The notes under the pieces: model-generated
What the model saw: the letters and a program-made list of their open reading frames with translations, nothing else
The model's database searches: none
What the model was told of the DNA's origin: nothing
Origin: Paractinoplanes rishiriensis
GTDB lineage: Bacteria; Actinomycetota; Actinomycetes; Mycobacteriales; Micromonosporaceae
Direction: 5' to 3'
Assembly: GCF_016862375.1 (NCBI RefSeq)
Contig: NZ_BOMV01000106.1
Location: 1 to 64,000 of the forward strand
DNA: 64,000 bases
Shown here: positions 24,924 through 33,642 of the stretch, piece by piece
How positions within the stretch are numbered: position 1 is the stretch's first letter
How the letters are laid out: each line of letters starts with the position of its first letter
Translations under genes and position numbers: made by a program

Positions 24924-26033
24924 ATGAGCACAGCTTCGCTTTCCCACCGGGCCGCCGATCCGCGGCCGGACGAAACGCTGCGGTTCCTGCGCGCCTCGGT
25001 CACCGCGGTGTGCAACCTCAACTGTGTCTACTGCCCCAAGGACGCCGGCATGGAAAACCACGTCCCGGCTGGTCTGCGCGGTCAGCGGCTGCCGACCGCG
25101 GCGTACCTGCGGGCGATGGCGGCGATCGCGCAGACTGGGGTGGTCGGCGGGATCGCCTTCACCGGCGGCGAACCGACCCTCAACCCCGACCTGCCGATGC
25201 TGGTGGCGGCGGCCCGCGGCTGGTACCGGCGGGTGGAGCTGACCACCAACGGCCGCATGCTGCCCGAGCGGCTGCCGGAGATCGCCGAGCACCTGGACGT
25301 GATCAAGGTGTCTTTGGACGCCGCCGACCGGGGCCTGTCGCATGCGATCATGCGCGGCCAGCGCGCCGATCACGACCGGGCCTTGGACGCGATCCGGCTC
25401 GCCCTGCGGGCCGGGCTGACCGTCGGCGTCAACGTCGTGGTCATGCGCCGCAACCTGCCGCAGATCGCCGCCGTCATCCGCACCGTCGCCGATCTGCACG
25501 CCGAGGCCGACACCGGCACCGCGTACGTGTCGCTGCTCGACCTGTACTACACGCCGTCGACAAGGCGGCTTTGGTTGCAGGAGTTCGTGCCCCTGGACGC
25601 GCTCGCCGGCCGGCTGGCCGACGAACTCGGCGACGGCGTCGAGCAGCACCGCAAGGGGTGCGTGATCCGCTGGTTCAGCTACGGCGGCGTGCAGATACGT
25701 GTCAAGGACAGCCACGAGAGCACCTACCGCGGCGAACGCTGCCGCACCTGCACCCGGTATTGCCAGGAAGGCTTCTACGGCCTGAAACTGTCGGTCGAGG
25801 GCTGGCTGACGCCGTGTCCCACTGGGGCCGAACACCTCGGCGTGCACCTGGCTGCCGGCCTCGACGACGCTGGCCTAGCGGAACGGATTGCGCCGCTGGC
25901 CAAGGAGCTGACCGCCACCACCGCGACCCCGGACTCGTTCCAGCGGTTCCTGACCAGCAACGACATCACCCTCGACGAGTCCGGCCGGCGAACGCTGTTG
26001 CCGTTGACCGTGCTACCGGGGATCGCCTCATGA
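24924..26033 (+). CDS. Radical SAM protein, MoaA/SPASM-like
   Basis: A 369-residue radical SAM protein 11 bp after the first. The [4Fe-4S] motif CNLNCVYC (Cys 30, 34, 37) is MoaA-like, followed by GGIAFTGGEPTLNP (GGE SAM-binding motif) and VIKVSLDAAD. The C-terminal part has CRTCTRYCQEGFYGLKLSVEG (Cys 273, 276, 280) and a later TPC (Cys 298), a cysteine set that could bind an auxiliary cluster as in SPASM/twitch enzymes. Start ATG 24924. ATGA overlaps the aminotransferase. Two different radical SAM enzymes in one operon indicate unusual C-C, C-N or C-S chemistry. Confidence 0.85.
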   Translation: MSTASLSHRAADPRPDETLRFLRASVTAVCNLNCVYCPKDAGMENHVPAGLRGQRLPTAAYLRAMAAIAQTGVVGGIAFTGGEPTLNPDLPMLVAAARGWYRRVELTTNGRMLPERLPEIAEHLDVIKVSLDAADRGLSHAIMRGQRADHDRALDAIRLALRAGLTVGVNVVVMRRNLPQIAAVIRTVADLHAEADTGTAYVSLLDLYYTPSTRRLWLQEFVPLDALAGRLADELGDGVEQHRKGCVIRWFSYGGVQIRVKDSHESTYRGERCRTCTRYCQEGFYGLKLSVEGWLTPCPTGAEHLGVHLAAGLDDAGLAERIAPLAKELTATTATPDSFQRFLTSNDITLDESGRRTLLPLTVLPGIAS

Positions 26034-27076
26034 TCGCTGTGTCCACCCGTCACGCCCCGGGTCCGTCGCCGGCTGCCGTGGAAGCCGTCCGCGCCGTCGG
26101 CGACCTCGGCGCGGCGCCCGCCCCGGACGCCGGGCCGCTGCGCCAGGCCATCGCCGCCCACTACGGCATCCCCGAGGCCGCGGTCCGGGTCGGCGGCGGT
26201 ACTGCAGCCCTGCTGCACGGCTGCATCGCCCGGCAGGCCACCTCCACCGACCGGCAGACCAGCTCAGACGACCGGCAGGCCAACGTAGGCGATCGGGAGG
26301 CCACGTTAGGCCGGTTGATCTGTTCCACGCCGTCCTGGCCGCCGTACGCGCAGATCGCCACCGCGTACGGCATGCGGCCGCACCAGATACCGCTGGCTGG
26401 CTACGACCACAACCTGCCCGCCATCGCCGGCGCCGCCGGCCCGGGCACCCGGCTGGTGATGCTCGACAGCCCGCACCACCTCACCGGCACGACCGTCGAC
26501 CTCGACCTGGCCCGGGAATTGGCCGCCGACCTGCCGCCGGGCGCGGCGGTCGTCTACGACAACGTCTACGGCGAGTACCAGGACGACCACCTCGACGCCG
26601 GTATCCGCGACACCATCGCGTCCGGCGCGCGGGTGCTGATCTGCCGCACCTTCTCCAAAGCACACCAGCTGTTCGGCCTGCGCGTCGGCTACCTGCTCGC
26701 GCACCCGCAGGTCATGGCCGGCTTCGGGCCGCTGGTGCTGCGCTACGACGTCAACCAGATCGCCCAGGCCGCAGCCCTGGCCAGCCTCGCCGACCCCGGC
26801 CACCTGGCCGGCAACCGGCTCATCGTGCACCGCAACCGTCGCCTGGTCACCGCCCTGCTTGACGCCGCCGGCATCGCCTGTGCGCCCAGCCAGGGCCACG
26901 GCGTCTTCTTCGTCCCGGAAGACTGCGCGCGGGCCGCCGACCTGCTGCGAGCGGCCGGCGCCACCGTGCGCACACCGGACGATCACGGCGTCGACGGCCA
27001 TCTGCATCTGCGGGTCGACGACCTGCCCACCGACGCGCTGTGCGACACCGTCATCCACCTGCTGGAGCTCTCGTGA
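26030..27076 (+). CDS. PLP-dependent aminotransferase class I/II with an internal heptad repeat
   Basis: A 348-residue fold-type I aminotransferase related to histidinol-phosphate aminotransferase. The PLP lysine is Lys 210 in RTFSKAHQLFGLRVGY, and the PLP-binding Asp/Tyr region is AVVYDNVYGEYQ. GGGTAALLHGCIA is the cofactor phosphate loop. Between this and LICSTPSWPPY lies a 28-residue insertion of four 7-residue repeats (RQxxxxD), encoded by 21-bp tandem repeats. It overlaps the genes on both sides by 4 bp. The natural substrate is unknown; an amino sugar or keto-acid intermediate of the pathway is plausible. Confidence 0.85.
   Translation: MIAVSTRHAPGPSPAAVEAVRAVGDLGAAPAPDAGPLRQAIAAHYGIPEAAVRVGGGTAALLHGCIARQATSTDRQTSSDDRQANVGDREATLGRLICSTPSWPPYAQIATAYGMRPHQIPLAGYDHNLPAIAGAAGPGTRLVMLDSPHHLTGTTVDLDLARELAADLPPGAAVVYDNVYGEYQDDHLDAGIRDTIASGARVLICRTFSKAHQLFGLRVGYLLAHPQVMAGFGPLVLRYDVNQIAQAAALASLADPGHLAGNRLIVHRNRRLVTALLDAAGIACAPSQGHGVFFVPEDCARAADLLRAAGATVRTPDDHGVDGHLHLRVDDLPTDALCDTVIHLLELS
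26231..26314 (+). repeat. Four 21-bp tandem repeats inside the aminotransferase gene
   Basis: Units at 26231-26251, 26252-26272, 26273-26293 and 26294-26314, each starting CGGCAG or CGGGAG. They encode four heptads of the form R-Q/E-(A/T)-x-x-x-(D/R). Units differ at up to about half of the positions after the first nine bases, so this is an old, in-frame expansion. It should form a surface loop and does not break the gene. Confidence 0.75.
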
Positions 27077-28059
27077 TCCCCACTGTCAACGTCCTCTACA
27101 TCCGCGGCGTCGTCACCGCCCTCGCCCGGTTCGCCCCCCTGCTGGTAGAGCACACCGGGTGGCGATACCGGCTGGTCGCCAACGGCTGCACCCCCGACGA
27201 AGTCGCCCTGCTCCAGCACATCGCCGCCACCAGCGACCGGCTCACCGTCCACGACCTGCACGCCCCTGAGGTCCTGCCGCACGGCACGGCCCTGTGCCGG
27301 CTCGCCGACACCTTCACCGGCGAACCGTTCTTCGCCTTCATGGACTCCGACATCGCCGTGACCGGCGACATCACCGCCACCCTCGGCCCCGCACTCGAGA
27401 CCCACGAGGCAGTCTTCACCGGCACCCCGATCTGGGCGCTGCCGCACGACCTCATCCTCACCGACGCCCACACCGAGGTCTGCGGACCACACCACTACAG
27501 CGGCGACGGCCTGCTGCTCGGCAACTCCTACATGGCGATCTACCACCGGGCCGCCTTCGACGCCGTCGCCCGCCACTGCGAGGCCACCGTCGACAAGTAC
27601 ACCCGGGCCGGCCTCGACGGCCTCGACCCCGGCTTCCGCGCCTTCCTCACCGAGCATCACCTCGTCCGCAAGGACTACACCCCACCGAAGATCCTCACCC
27701 TCGGCTTCGCCTACACCGGCCGACCCACCACCGCCATCGACTGCCCCGACCTGCACCACATCGGCGGGTTCTCCCTGGCCACCTACCAGCAACAGGTCAC
27801 CGACGGCACCACCCGAGCGACCCCGGCGGCGGCCGCGGAGATCCTCGGCTTCACCGACGCCCGCGACCACATGGACCGCAAACTCGCCGTCTGCCAGCGC
27901 GTCACCCGCTCGTTCGCCGCCATCGACGCCACCGGCCAGCCCTGCCGCGAGATCACCCTGCCCGGCCAGGTCGAGCACCGGGTCCGGCTCCTGGAAGAGC
28001 TCTACGCCACCCACGCCCCCGTCGTCGCCCGCCCGCTGAACAAGGTCCAGCAGCCATGA
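27073..28059 (+). CDS. Glycosyltransferase-like protein (GT-A type, DxD)
   Basis: A 328-residue protein starting at GTG 27073, overlapping the aminotransferase stop by GTGA. A nucleotide-sugar-binding-like N-terminus (YIRGVVTALARFAPLLVEHT, RYRLVANGCTPDE) precedes FFAFMDSDIAVTGD, with Asp 91-Ser-Asp 93 as the DxD metal motif. Downstream GDGLLLGNSYMAIYHRAAFD and a HHIGGFS segment resemble GT-A acceptor regions. It lacks a signal peptide or membrane helices, so it is cytosolic. In the operon it may add a sugar to the pathway product. The family call is by fold features; confidence is moderate. Confidence 0.7.
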   Translation: MIPTVNVLYIRGVVTALARFAPLLVEHTGWRYRLVANGCTPDEVALLQHIAATSDRLTVHDLHAPEVLPHGTALCRLADTFTGEPFFAFMDSDIAVTGDITATLGPALETHEAVFTGTPIWALPHDLILTDAHTEVCGPHHYSGDGLLLGNSYMAIYHRAAFDAVARHCEATVDKYTRAGLDGLDPGFRAFLTEHHLVRKDYTPPKILTLGFAYTGRPTTAIDCPDLHHIGGFSLATYQQQVTDGTTRATPAAAAEILGFTDARDHMDRKLAVCQRVTRSFAAIDATGQPCREITLPGQVEHRVRLLEELYATHAPVVARPLNKVQQP

Positions 28060-28937
28060 CCACGCCCAGCATCCCCGCCCCCAGCACCCCCGCACCTGGC
28101 CTCTCCACCGGCGGCCGCGACTGGTGGGACGACAGTGCCGACGCCTACGACCAGCACACCCGCCGCTACGACACCCACAAACGCATCGCCGGCATGCTCA
28201 CCTTGCTTGCCCCGCACCCGCCCGCAGCGGTACTCGACTTCGGCTGCGGACCCGGCAACTCCACCCGCCTGCTGCGCCGTGCCATGCCCGACGCGACGAT
28301 CAGTGGCCTCGACTCCTCCCCGGCGATGATCAAACTCGCCCGGCGGAACACCAGCGACCCGACCATCGCCTACCACTGCGGCGATCCCACCACCGGCCAC
28401 CCGCCCGCCCCGCTCGGCCGCGGCTGCTACGACCTGGTCGTAGCCGCGAACTCCCTGTTCCACGTCGCCGACAAACCGGCCCTGCTACGCGGGCTGCTGC
28501 CCCTGCTCGCCCCCGACGCCACCATAGTGTTCAGCCTCTACGACACCGTGTTCCAGCCCAACCACGTCCTGCGCTGGCCCCTGCACCGGCAGCACGACGA
28601 CCTGCTCATGACCATGCTGATCGAGCGGCTCCGCAGCCACGGACACACCATCAGCGCGCGCGACGAAGACCGCGAGATCCTCACCGAGACCACCCTCACC
28701 GACCTGTTCACCACGGCCGGTTTCACCCTGCGATGCCAGGCCCTGCTGCGGCTGCACCGCACCGCCGCGGAACGGCTGTCGTTCTTCTCCATCCCGGCCA
28801 CCGCCGCCGAAGTGTTCCCCGGCATCCCCACCAGCCAGGTCCAGACCGCCGCCGCCAGCCTGCTGCCCGTCACCCGCGAGCTACCCGACCAGGAACGCAG
28901 TGTCTTCGCCTTCACCGCCACCCGGAGCGACCAATGA
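28056..28937 (+). CDS. Class I SAM-dependent methyltransferase
   Basis: A 293-residue methyltransferase starting MTTPSIPAPSTPAP. Motif I is VLDFGCGPGNSTRLL (from about residue 59), motif II ATISGLDSSPAMIKLAR, and the motif IV-V region is DLVVAANSLFHVADKPALLRGL, which is typical of UbiE/small-molecule methyltransferases. It overlaps the genes on both sides by ATGA. The N-terminal WWDDSADAYDQHTRRYDTH is the common lid of this family. Probable role: O- or N-methylation of the pathway product. Confidence 0.88.
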   Translation: MTTPSIPAPSTPAPGLSTGGRDWWDDSADAYDQHTRRYDTHKRIAGMLTLLAPHPPAAVLDFGCGPGNSTRLLRRAMPDATISGLDSSPAMIKLARRNTSDPTIAYHCGDPTTGHPPAPLGRGCYDLVVAANSLFHVADKPALLRGLLPLLAPDATIVFSLYDTVFQPNHVLRWPLHRQHDDLLMTMLIERLRSHGHTISARDEDREILTETTLTDLFTTAGFTLRCQALLRLHRTAAERLSFFSIPATAAEVFPGIPTSQVQTAAASLLPVTRELPDQERSVFAFTATRSDQ

Positions 28938-30445
28938 TCAATAACAGACCACCGGTGGGACGAACGGCGGGCAACCACCCGGACGTGGGACCGCGCAGCT
29001 CGCCTCCCAGTACGGCTGACCGTATAGTCGGCGCAGTGGCAGATGGCAGTGACAGCCCCAAAGAAGCCTGCGGTGTCTTCGGTGTCCGCGACCAGCACCA
29101 ACCCGTGGCCCACCTGACCTATCTCGGACTCTACGCCTTGCAACACCGCGGCCAGGAATCCGCCGGCATCGCCGTCAGCGACGGCACCAAGGTCACCGTC
29201 GACAAAGACATGGGCCTGGTCTCCACGATCTTCAGCTCCCACCGGCTGCAGGCGCTGCCCGGCACCATGGCCATCGGCCACGTCCGCTACGCCACCACCG
29301 GCGCCAGCGCCTGGAACAACGCGCAACCCATCTCCCGCTACGCCGGCGGCGTCTACTTCGCCCTCGGCCACAACGGCAACCTCGTCAACACCCGCGAACT
29401 GACCGCGCACACCGGCGAGGGCGAAGCGGGCAGCGACAGCGACGTCGTCGCCGCCCTGCTCGCCCAACACATGACCCACCACAACAGCGACCTGGCCGAC
29501 GCGACGCTGCACGTGCTGCCCCGGCTACACGGCGCCTACTCGTTCGTGATCATGGACGAGGCCCGGCTCATCGGCGCCCGCGACCCCCACGGATTCCGGC
29601 CCCTGTTCCTGGGCTCGCTCGACACCGGCGGCTGGGTCCTGGCCTCCGAAACCCCAGCCCTCGACGTCGTCGGCGCCCGCACCGTCCGCGAAATCGACCC
29701 GGGCGAAATGGTGATCATCGATGATGACGGCGTCCGCAGCGTCCAATTCGCCACTGGGCAGCCGCGCGCCCTGTGCTCCTTCGAGTTCGTCTACATCGCC
29801 CGCCCCGACGGGCACCTCGCCGGCATCGGCGTGCACGCCGCCCGCCGCCGCATGGGCATCGCGCTCGCCCAGCAGGCACCCGCCGACGCCGACATGGTCA
29901 TGCCCATCCCGGACTCGTCCATCCCCGGCGCGCAAGGCTACGCGCAGGCCGCCGGGATCGCGTACGGCGACGGCCTGATCAAAAACCGCTACATCGGCCG
30001 CACCTTCATCGCCCCCAGCCAGCAACTGCGCGACAGCGCCGTACGGCTGAAATTCAACGCGATCGGCGACAACGTCACCGGCAAACGCCTGGTCGTCGTC
30101 GAAGACTCCATCGTGCGGGCTACAACCCTGCGCGCCACCATGCGCCTGCTCCGCGACGCCGGTGCCGCCGAGATCCACCTACGGGTGCTGTCCCCGCCTT
30201 ACCGGTGGCCCTGCTACTACGGCCTCGACACCCACGACCGCCACACCCTCGTCGCCGCCACCATGACCGTCGACGAGATCCGCGACCACCTCGGTGCCGA
30301 CTCCCTCGCCTACCTCGACATCGACACGATGCTCACCGCCATCACCACCGACCAGAGCGGCTTCTGCACCGCCTGCCTCACCGGCGACTACCCCACTCCC
30401 ATTCCCGGCGCGAGTGAAGCCCGGATTGGCACGGGCACCCGATAA
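28934..30445 (+). CDS. PurF-like amidophosphoribosyltransferase (pathway paralogue)
   Basis: A 503-residue relative of glutamine PRPP amidotransferase, last gene of the operon. Cys 46 in EACGVFGV is the N-terminal-nucleophile residue after a 45-residue leader; QHRGQESAGIA, GHVRYATTG and HNGNLVN are intact glutaminase motifs. The PRPP loop reads VVVEDSIVRATTLRA, where PurF normally has DDSIVRGTT, so an Asp is Glu and a Gly is Ala. The Fe-S-type Cys pattern near the C-terminus (FCTACLTGDYP) is kept. It would make phosphoribosylamine or a related aminated sugar. Its place in a radical-SAM operon suggests a natural-product role rather than general purine synthesis. Confidence 0.85.
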   Translation: MINNRPPVGRTAGNHPDVGPRSSPPSTADRIVGAVADGSDSPKEACGVFGVRDQHQPVAHLTYLGLYALQHRGQESAGIAVSDGTKVTVDKDMGLVSTIFSSHRLQALPGTMAIGHVRYATTGASAWNNAQPISRYAGGVYFALGHNGNLVNTRELTAHTGEGEAGSDSDVVAALLAQHMTHHNSDLADATLHVLPRLHGAYSFVIMDEARLIGARDPHGFRPLFLGSLDTGGWVLASETPALDVVGARTVREIDPGEMVIIDDDGVRSVQFATGQPRALCSFEFVYIARPDGHLAGIGVHAARRRMGIALAQQAPADADMVMPIPDSSIPGAQGYAQAAGIAYGDGLIKNRYIGRTFIAPSQQLRDSAVRLKFNAIGDNVTGKRLVVVEDSIVRATTLRATMRLLRDAGAAEIHLRVLSPPYRWPCYYGLDTHDRHTLVAATMTVDEIRDHLGADSLAYLDIDTMLTAITTDQSGFCTACLTGDYPTPIPGASEARIGTGTR

Positions 30446-30540
30446 ATTGCACGGATCTGCAGACGAAGCTCGATGACGACCGGTCAGTTCCCGGCCACAG
30501 CAGCATGGGCACCGTCCCGCCGGTCGCTTCCTACGACCCC

Positions 30541-30720
30541 CACGAGCGGATCTGGAATCCCCCGATGCCCCTGCTGTTCCAATGGCAGTATGGAGGCCAG
30601 CTCAGGACGATCACCAGCAGCGCACTCCGCAAGGCCATCAACGAGAACCTGCTGGCGGCCGGCATCGCCGACACGGCCGGGCACCCCCTGCGCGGCATGA
30701 GCCCGGCTAGCTGGGGGTGG
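30541..30720 (+). pseudogene. Tyrosine recombinase remnant
   Basis: About 60 codons (RIWNPPMPLLFQWQYGG, then LRKAINENLLAAGIADTAGHPL) match the segment just ahead of box II in the large actinobacterial site-specific recombinases. The expected TPHDFRRxF box is missing: the text turns to MSPASWGWIW and loses homology. Both ends are therefore lost. Confidence 0.6.
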
Positions 30721-31596
30721 ATTTGGCTGCTCAGCATGGCCGCGCACGTCGAACAGCAAGTCCACGCCGCTGATCCCGCGTTCGCTGTGCGCCGTGACCC
30801 ACGACTTCGCCGCCGGCTACTGCGCTGCGGCCACGTACATTTTGACCCTCCGTGCTCAGCTGATCCAATAACCACCGGAAGTCAATCTGGAGCCGTCGCT
30901 GCGGCGCCCGACCGGCAGGCAACAAGAGGAAGGTGACACGTGCAGCAGATTCCGACCGGCGGCGCTGGAGCAACCGGCGTGAACCAGGTCCGTTGCCGTG
31001 CCATCGTCCAGCTGATCAGTCAGGTCGGCGTCCACCGTGGAGCAGACCGGCCATGACGGACACCATCCGGTACCTCAGCGACCCGGCGTTCGCGAACACC
31101 GGTTTCGTTATCACCAGTTGTCAAGCACTTTCCCCTGGTCAGGGGATTTTCGTCGTGTTAGACACGTACGGCGCGTGTCCCAGTGCCGACCAGCGGTCGC
31201 GTCGTCGGGCGGAGTGTCCTCGACCCCGTTGTTGACGGGTATCGGGCGTACCTGTTCTGGTACAGCTGCTCTGGCGAAGCACGTTTCGCTCTTACGATGA
31301 GTAGTCGGTCGACGTTGGTTACCGCGCGGATCGCGCAGTCAGTACGTTCACCTGTGCATGTGTGCGCATCGATGGCGGTGTTGCGTCGGCTTGCACACCA
31401 CTGGCCACGGCAGCTACAAGGCGCATCGCGCGGTGCAACGGCCGGTGCTGCCGACCACTCGTTCGTGTTATGGCGCAGCGTAAATGCAGCTGGTGCTGAT
31501 AGACCATGAGCGCGCCGAGGGCGTGGTGGTCTTTGCCAAGAGCGCCATTGGCTCGGGGTGTTGAGGCCAGGTCGTAGTTGTTGAGGAGATCCGTTC
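30721..31596. other. Gene-poor stretch
   Basis: About 875 bp between the recombinase remnant and the HEPN-like gene. Open frames here are short and show no family resemblance. A small stem-loop at 31131-31150 is listed separately. A GAGGAGAT ribosome site at 31583-31590 belongs to the next gene. Confidence 0.4.
31131..31150 (+). terminator. Possible small terminator hairpin
   Basis: A 6-bp stem (TCCCCT/AGGGGA, loop GGTC) at 31131-31146 is followed by TTTT. It lies between decayed sequence and the HEPN-like gene, so the transcript it would end is unclear. Weak by itself. Confidence 0.3.
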
Positions 31597-33480
31597 ATGT
31601 CCAGAGGCAGCGATGGTGAGTGGTTCTTCGGAGACGACGTGTTCCGCGAGTTGGGCCAGTGCCTCACGTCGCCTGAGGTCTTCTGGAGCCAGGATCGACA
31701 GATTGACATCGTGTTGGCCTTGGACGAGTTGGCCGCGTGGTGTGCGGACTCCCGACGCTACGACGAGAGGTTGCACAAGTCGGGCTGGGCGTCGGCGGTC
31801 AGGGATTTCAGAACCGCCTACGAGGCGCTCGGGCCGAAACTCACGTCTGTGGTGGAGGTCAGCGCGCGACGAGTCCTCGTGCTGTGTAAAGGCGAACTTG
31901 CTCAGAACGACAGCGAGGTCCGAGCGCTAGGTGAGCTATTAGCGAAGCTCCGGGCGGTCCTCGCTTCGTCGGAGGCGTTGGCGTTGGCTTGGGAGGACAT
32001 GGTGGCGACGTGTAACAAGCTGGAGCCGCCGATCGAAACGTTGGACTGTCGGCGCGATGCGTTCTGGGCGATCGCCCGCGCCGGCGACCGCAACATCAAG
32101 GAGCTGGCGGACCGTCTCCGCGGTGTTGTGGGCGGCGATCCCCTGGGTTTCTTCCGCGCTGAACGGCACCTCGGTGAAGTGTCTGTCGAGCCGACGACGT
32201 TCGAGGAGATTCGGCAGCGTCCCATCGCGGACCCGGCCACGAGGTTGGATCTCGCTCGCCGGCTCCTGCGATTCGAGCCCCCGGCTCGGCATCACGTGGT
32301 GTGGGTCGGGTTCCGTGAGGCCAGCCTGCACCCCGAGCTTGTCGTCGAAGGGGAAATTGGTCTCTACGACATCTCCTACTTCCATGCACTTTTGACCGCT
32401 CGGCCCGAGGATGTCGAGCGCGTCCCTCAAGAGCTTCGAGATCTGCATGGGTATGTCATCGCAGAGGACGAACATGACGTCGTCATGGCGCGGATCGACC
32501 TCGGCGTCGGGCGGTTTCACGATCCGATCCGCTCAGCCCGCAACCATGCGGCGGCGCTGGTCGCCATTGCGGCCGTCAGAGGGGGCGGGAAGCCGTGGAG
32601 GCCAATGTTCGGCTATCTGCACGCGGAAGACGGCCGCATCACCGCGCATCGCGGCTTCACCCGCGAGGAGTTCCCGGTTCAGTACGCGGTGGAACGAGAT
32701 GGGACCGCGCTCACCATCGTCAAGGTCGCGACGGATCTGGCCGGGAAGCTAACCCTGGCGAGAACCGAGCTGAAAGAGATCGTTGACGCCCTGCACTGGT
32801 GGCAGGCATCCGCCGAGGATGGAGACGCCAAATCCGTTTTGCTGAACGTGCGACTCATTGAACTCGTGGCAGCACGGACGGGCGAGACAGACTGGACCAC
32901 GTTCCTCGGAAAGTATCTCAAGTACGCCTGGATCCAGCACACCATGCGGCGGTCACTGCACGAAGTCTTCAACGACGCCCTTCACACCCCGCAGATCATC
33001 CACGGTGCTGAAGAGGCCCGGAACTCCATTCGTGATGAGGTGATCAGCCACGACCACGACGGGTACTCCAGCTTCAATGTGTCCACGGCGCTTCATGCGG
33101 TCGAGCGCATCGAGTCGCTTATGCGACCCAAGACCACTACGGCCAGAGCCGTGCGCACCGTCCGTCGCAATGTCTCCGACCCGAGGAACATGGTGCTCTG
33201 GGCCGCCAGCCTCGAGACTGAGTGGTCGGCTGCGGTGCATCGGCTCGAACGCATTCGCAACTCCATCATGCACGGCGGCCCGTTCACCGACACCGCAGTT
33301 TCCCGGGTGCACCGCTTCAGCCATCAGCTTTCGGCTTGGGCAGTCGTCGAGTCCATGGACGCCGTCCTCGAGCAGGTCACGGTCCGCGACAGGTACATGG
33401 CGACCGCTCAACGGATGGACAGCTGGCGGCAAGCCCTCGGACGAGAGGATCCCTATCGCGCAGTCTTCGCCGGGTCCTGA
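31597..33480 (+). CDS. Large protein with C-terminal HEPN-like motif, probable conflict protein
   Basis: A 627-residue protein with start ATG 31597 behind GAGGAGAT. I do not recognise the N-terminal ~420 residues, which are mixed helical and beta; there are no membrane helices. The C-terminal ~190 residues are helical and end with RLERIRNSIMHGGPFT, whose R-N-x3-H fits the HEPN RNase motif (Rx4-6H). HEPN domains act as RNases in toxin-antitoxin and antiphage proteins such as ApeA and AbiF-like enzymes. A frameshifted GHKL/nuclease gene lies opposite, convergent, 160 bp away, which strengthens a defence context. Function is inferred. Confidence 0.6.
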   Translation: MSRGSDGEWFFGDDVFRELGQCLTSPEVFWSQDRQIDIVLALDELAAWCADSRRYDERLHKSGWASAVRDFRTAYEALGPKLTSVVEVSARRVLVLCKGELAQNDSEVRALGELLAKLRAVLASSEALALAWEDMVATCNKLEPPIETLDCRRDAFWAIARAGDRNIKELADRLRGVVGGDPLGFFRAERHLGEVSVEPTTFEEIRQRPIADPATRLDLARRLLRFEPPARHHVVWVGFREASLHPELVVEGEIGLYDISYFHALLTARPEDVERVPQELRDLHGYVIAEDEHDVVMARIDLGVGRFHDPIRSARNHAAALVAIAAVRGGGKPWRPMFGYLHAEDGRITAHRGFTREEFPVQYAVERDGTALTIVKVATDLAGKLTLARTELKEIVDALHWWQASAEDGDAKSVLLNVRLIELVAARTGETDWTTFLGKYLKYAWIQHTMRRSLHEVFNDALHTPQIIHGAEEARNSIRDEVISHDHDGYSSFNVSTALHAVERIESLMRPKTTTARAVRTVRRNVSDPRNMVLWAASLETEWSAAVHRLERIRNSIMHGGPFTDTAVSRVHRFSHQLSAWAVVESMDAVLEQVTVRDRYMATAQRMDSWRQALGREDPYRAVFAGS

Positions 33481-33642
33481 CTGGTAAAGGTTAGCGAGCC
33501 GGGCGGCTGGTGACCGCTGTTGTACGAGCCTGAATCGGGATACAGGGGACTGCCGCTAGGGAGGGCCGAACTGGTTCTCCGGTCACGGCGAGCGGCCGAA
33601 AGACTGCCGTTGTAGCGGTGACCGCAACAGCACGCGCGTGGA

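Noticed and set aside
26231..26314. Tandem repeats as a CRISPR array
   Set aside because: Units are 21 bp, contiguous without spacers, and encode an in-frame heptad within an aminotransferase.
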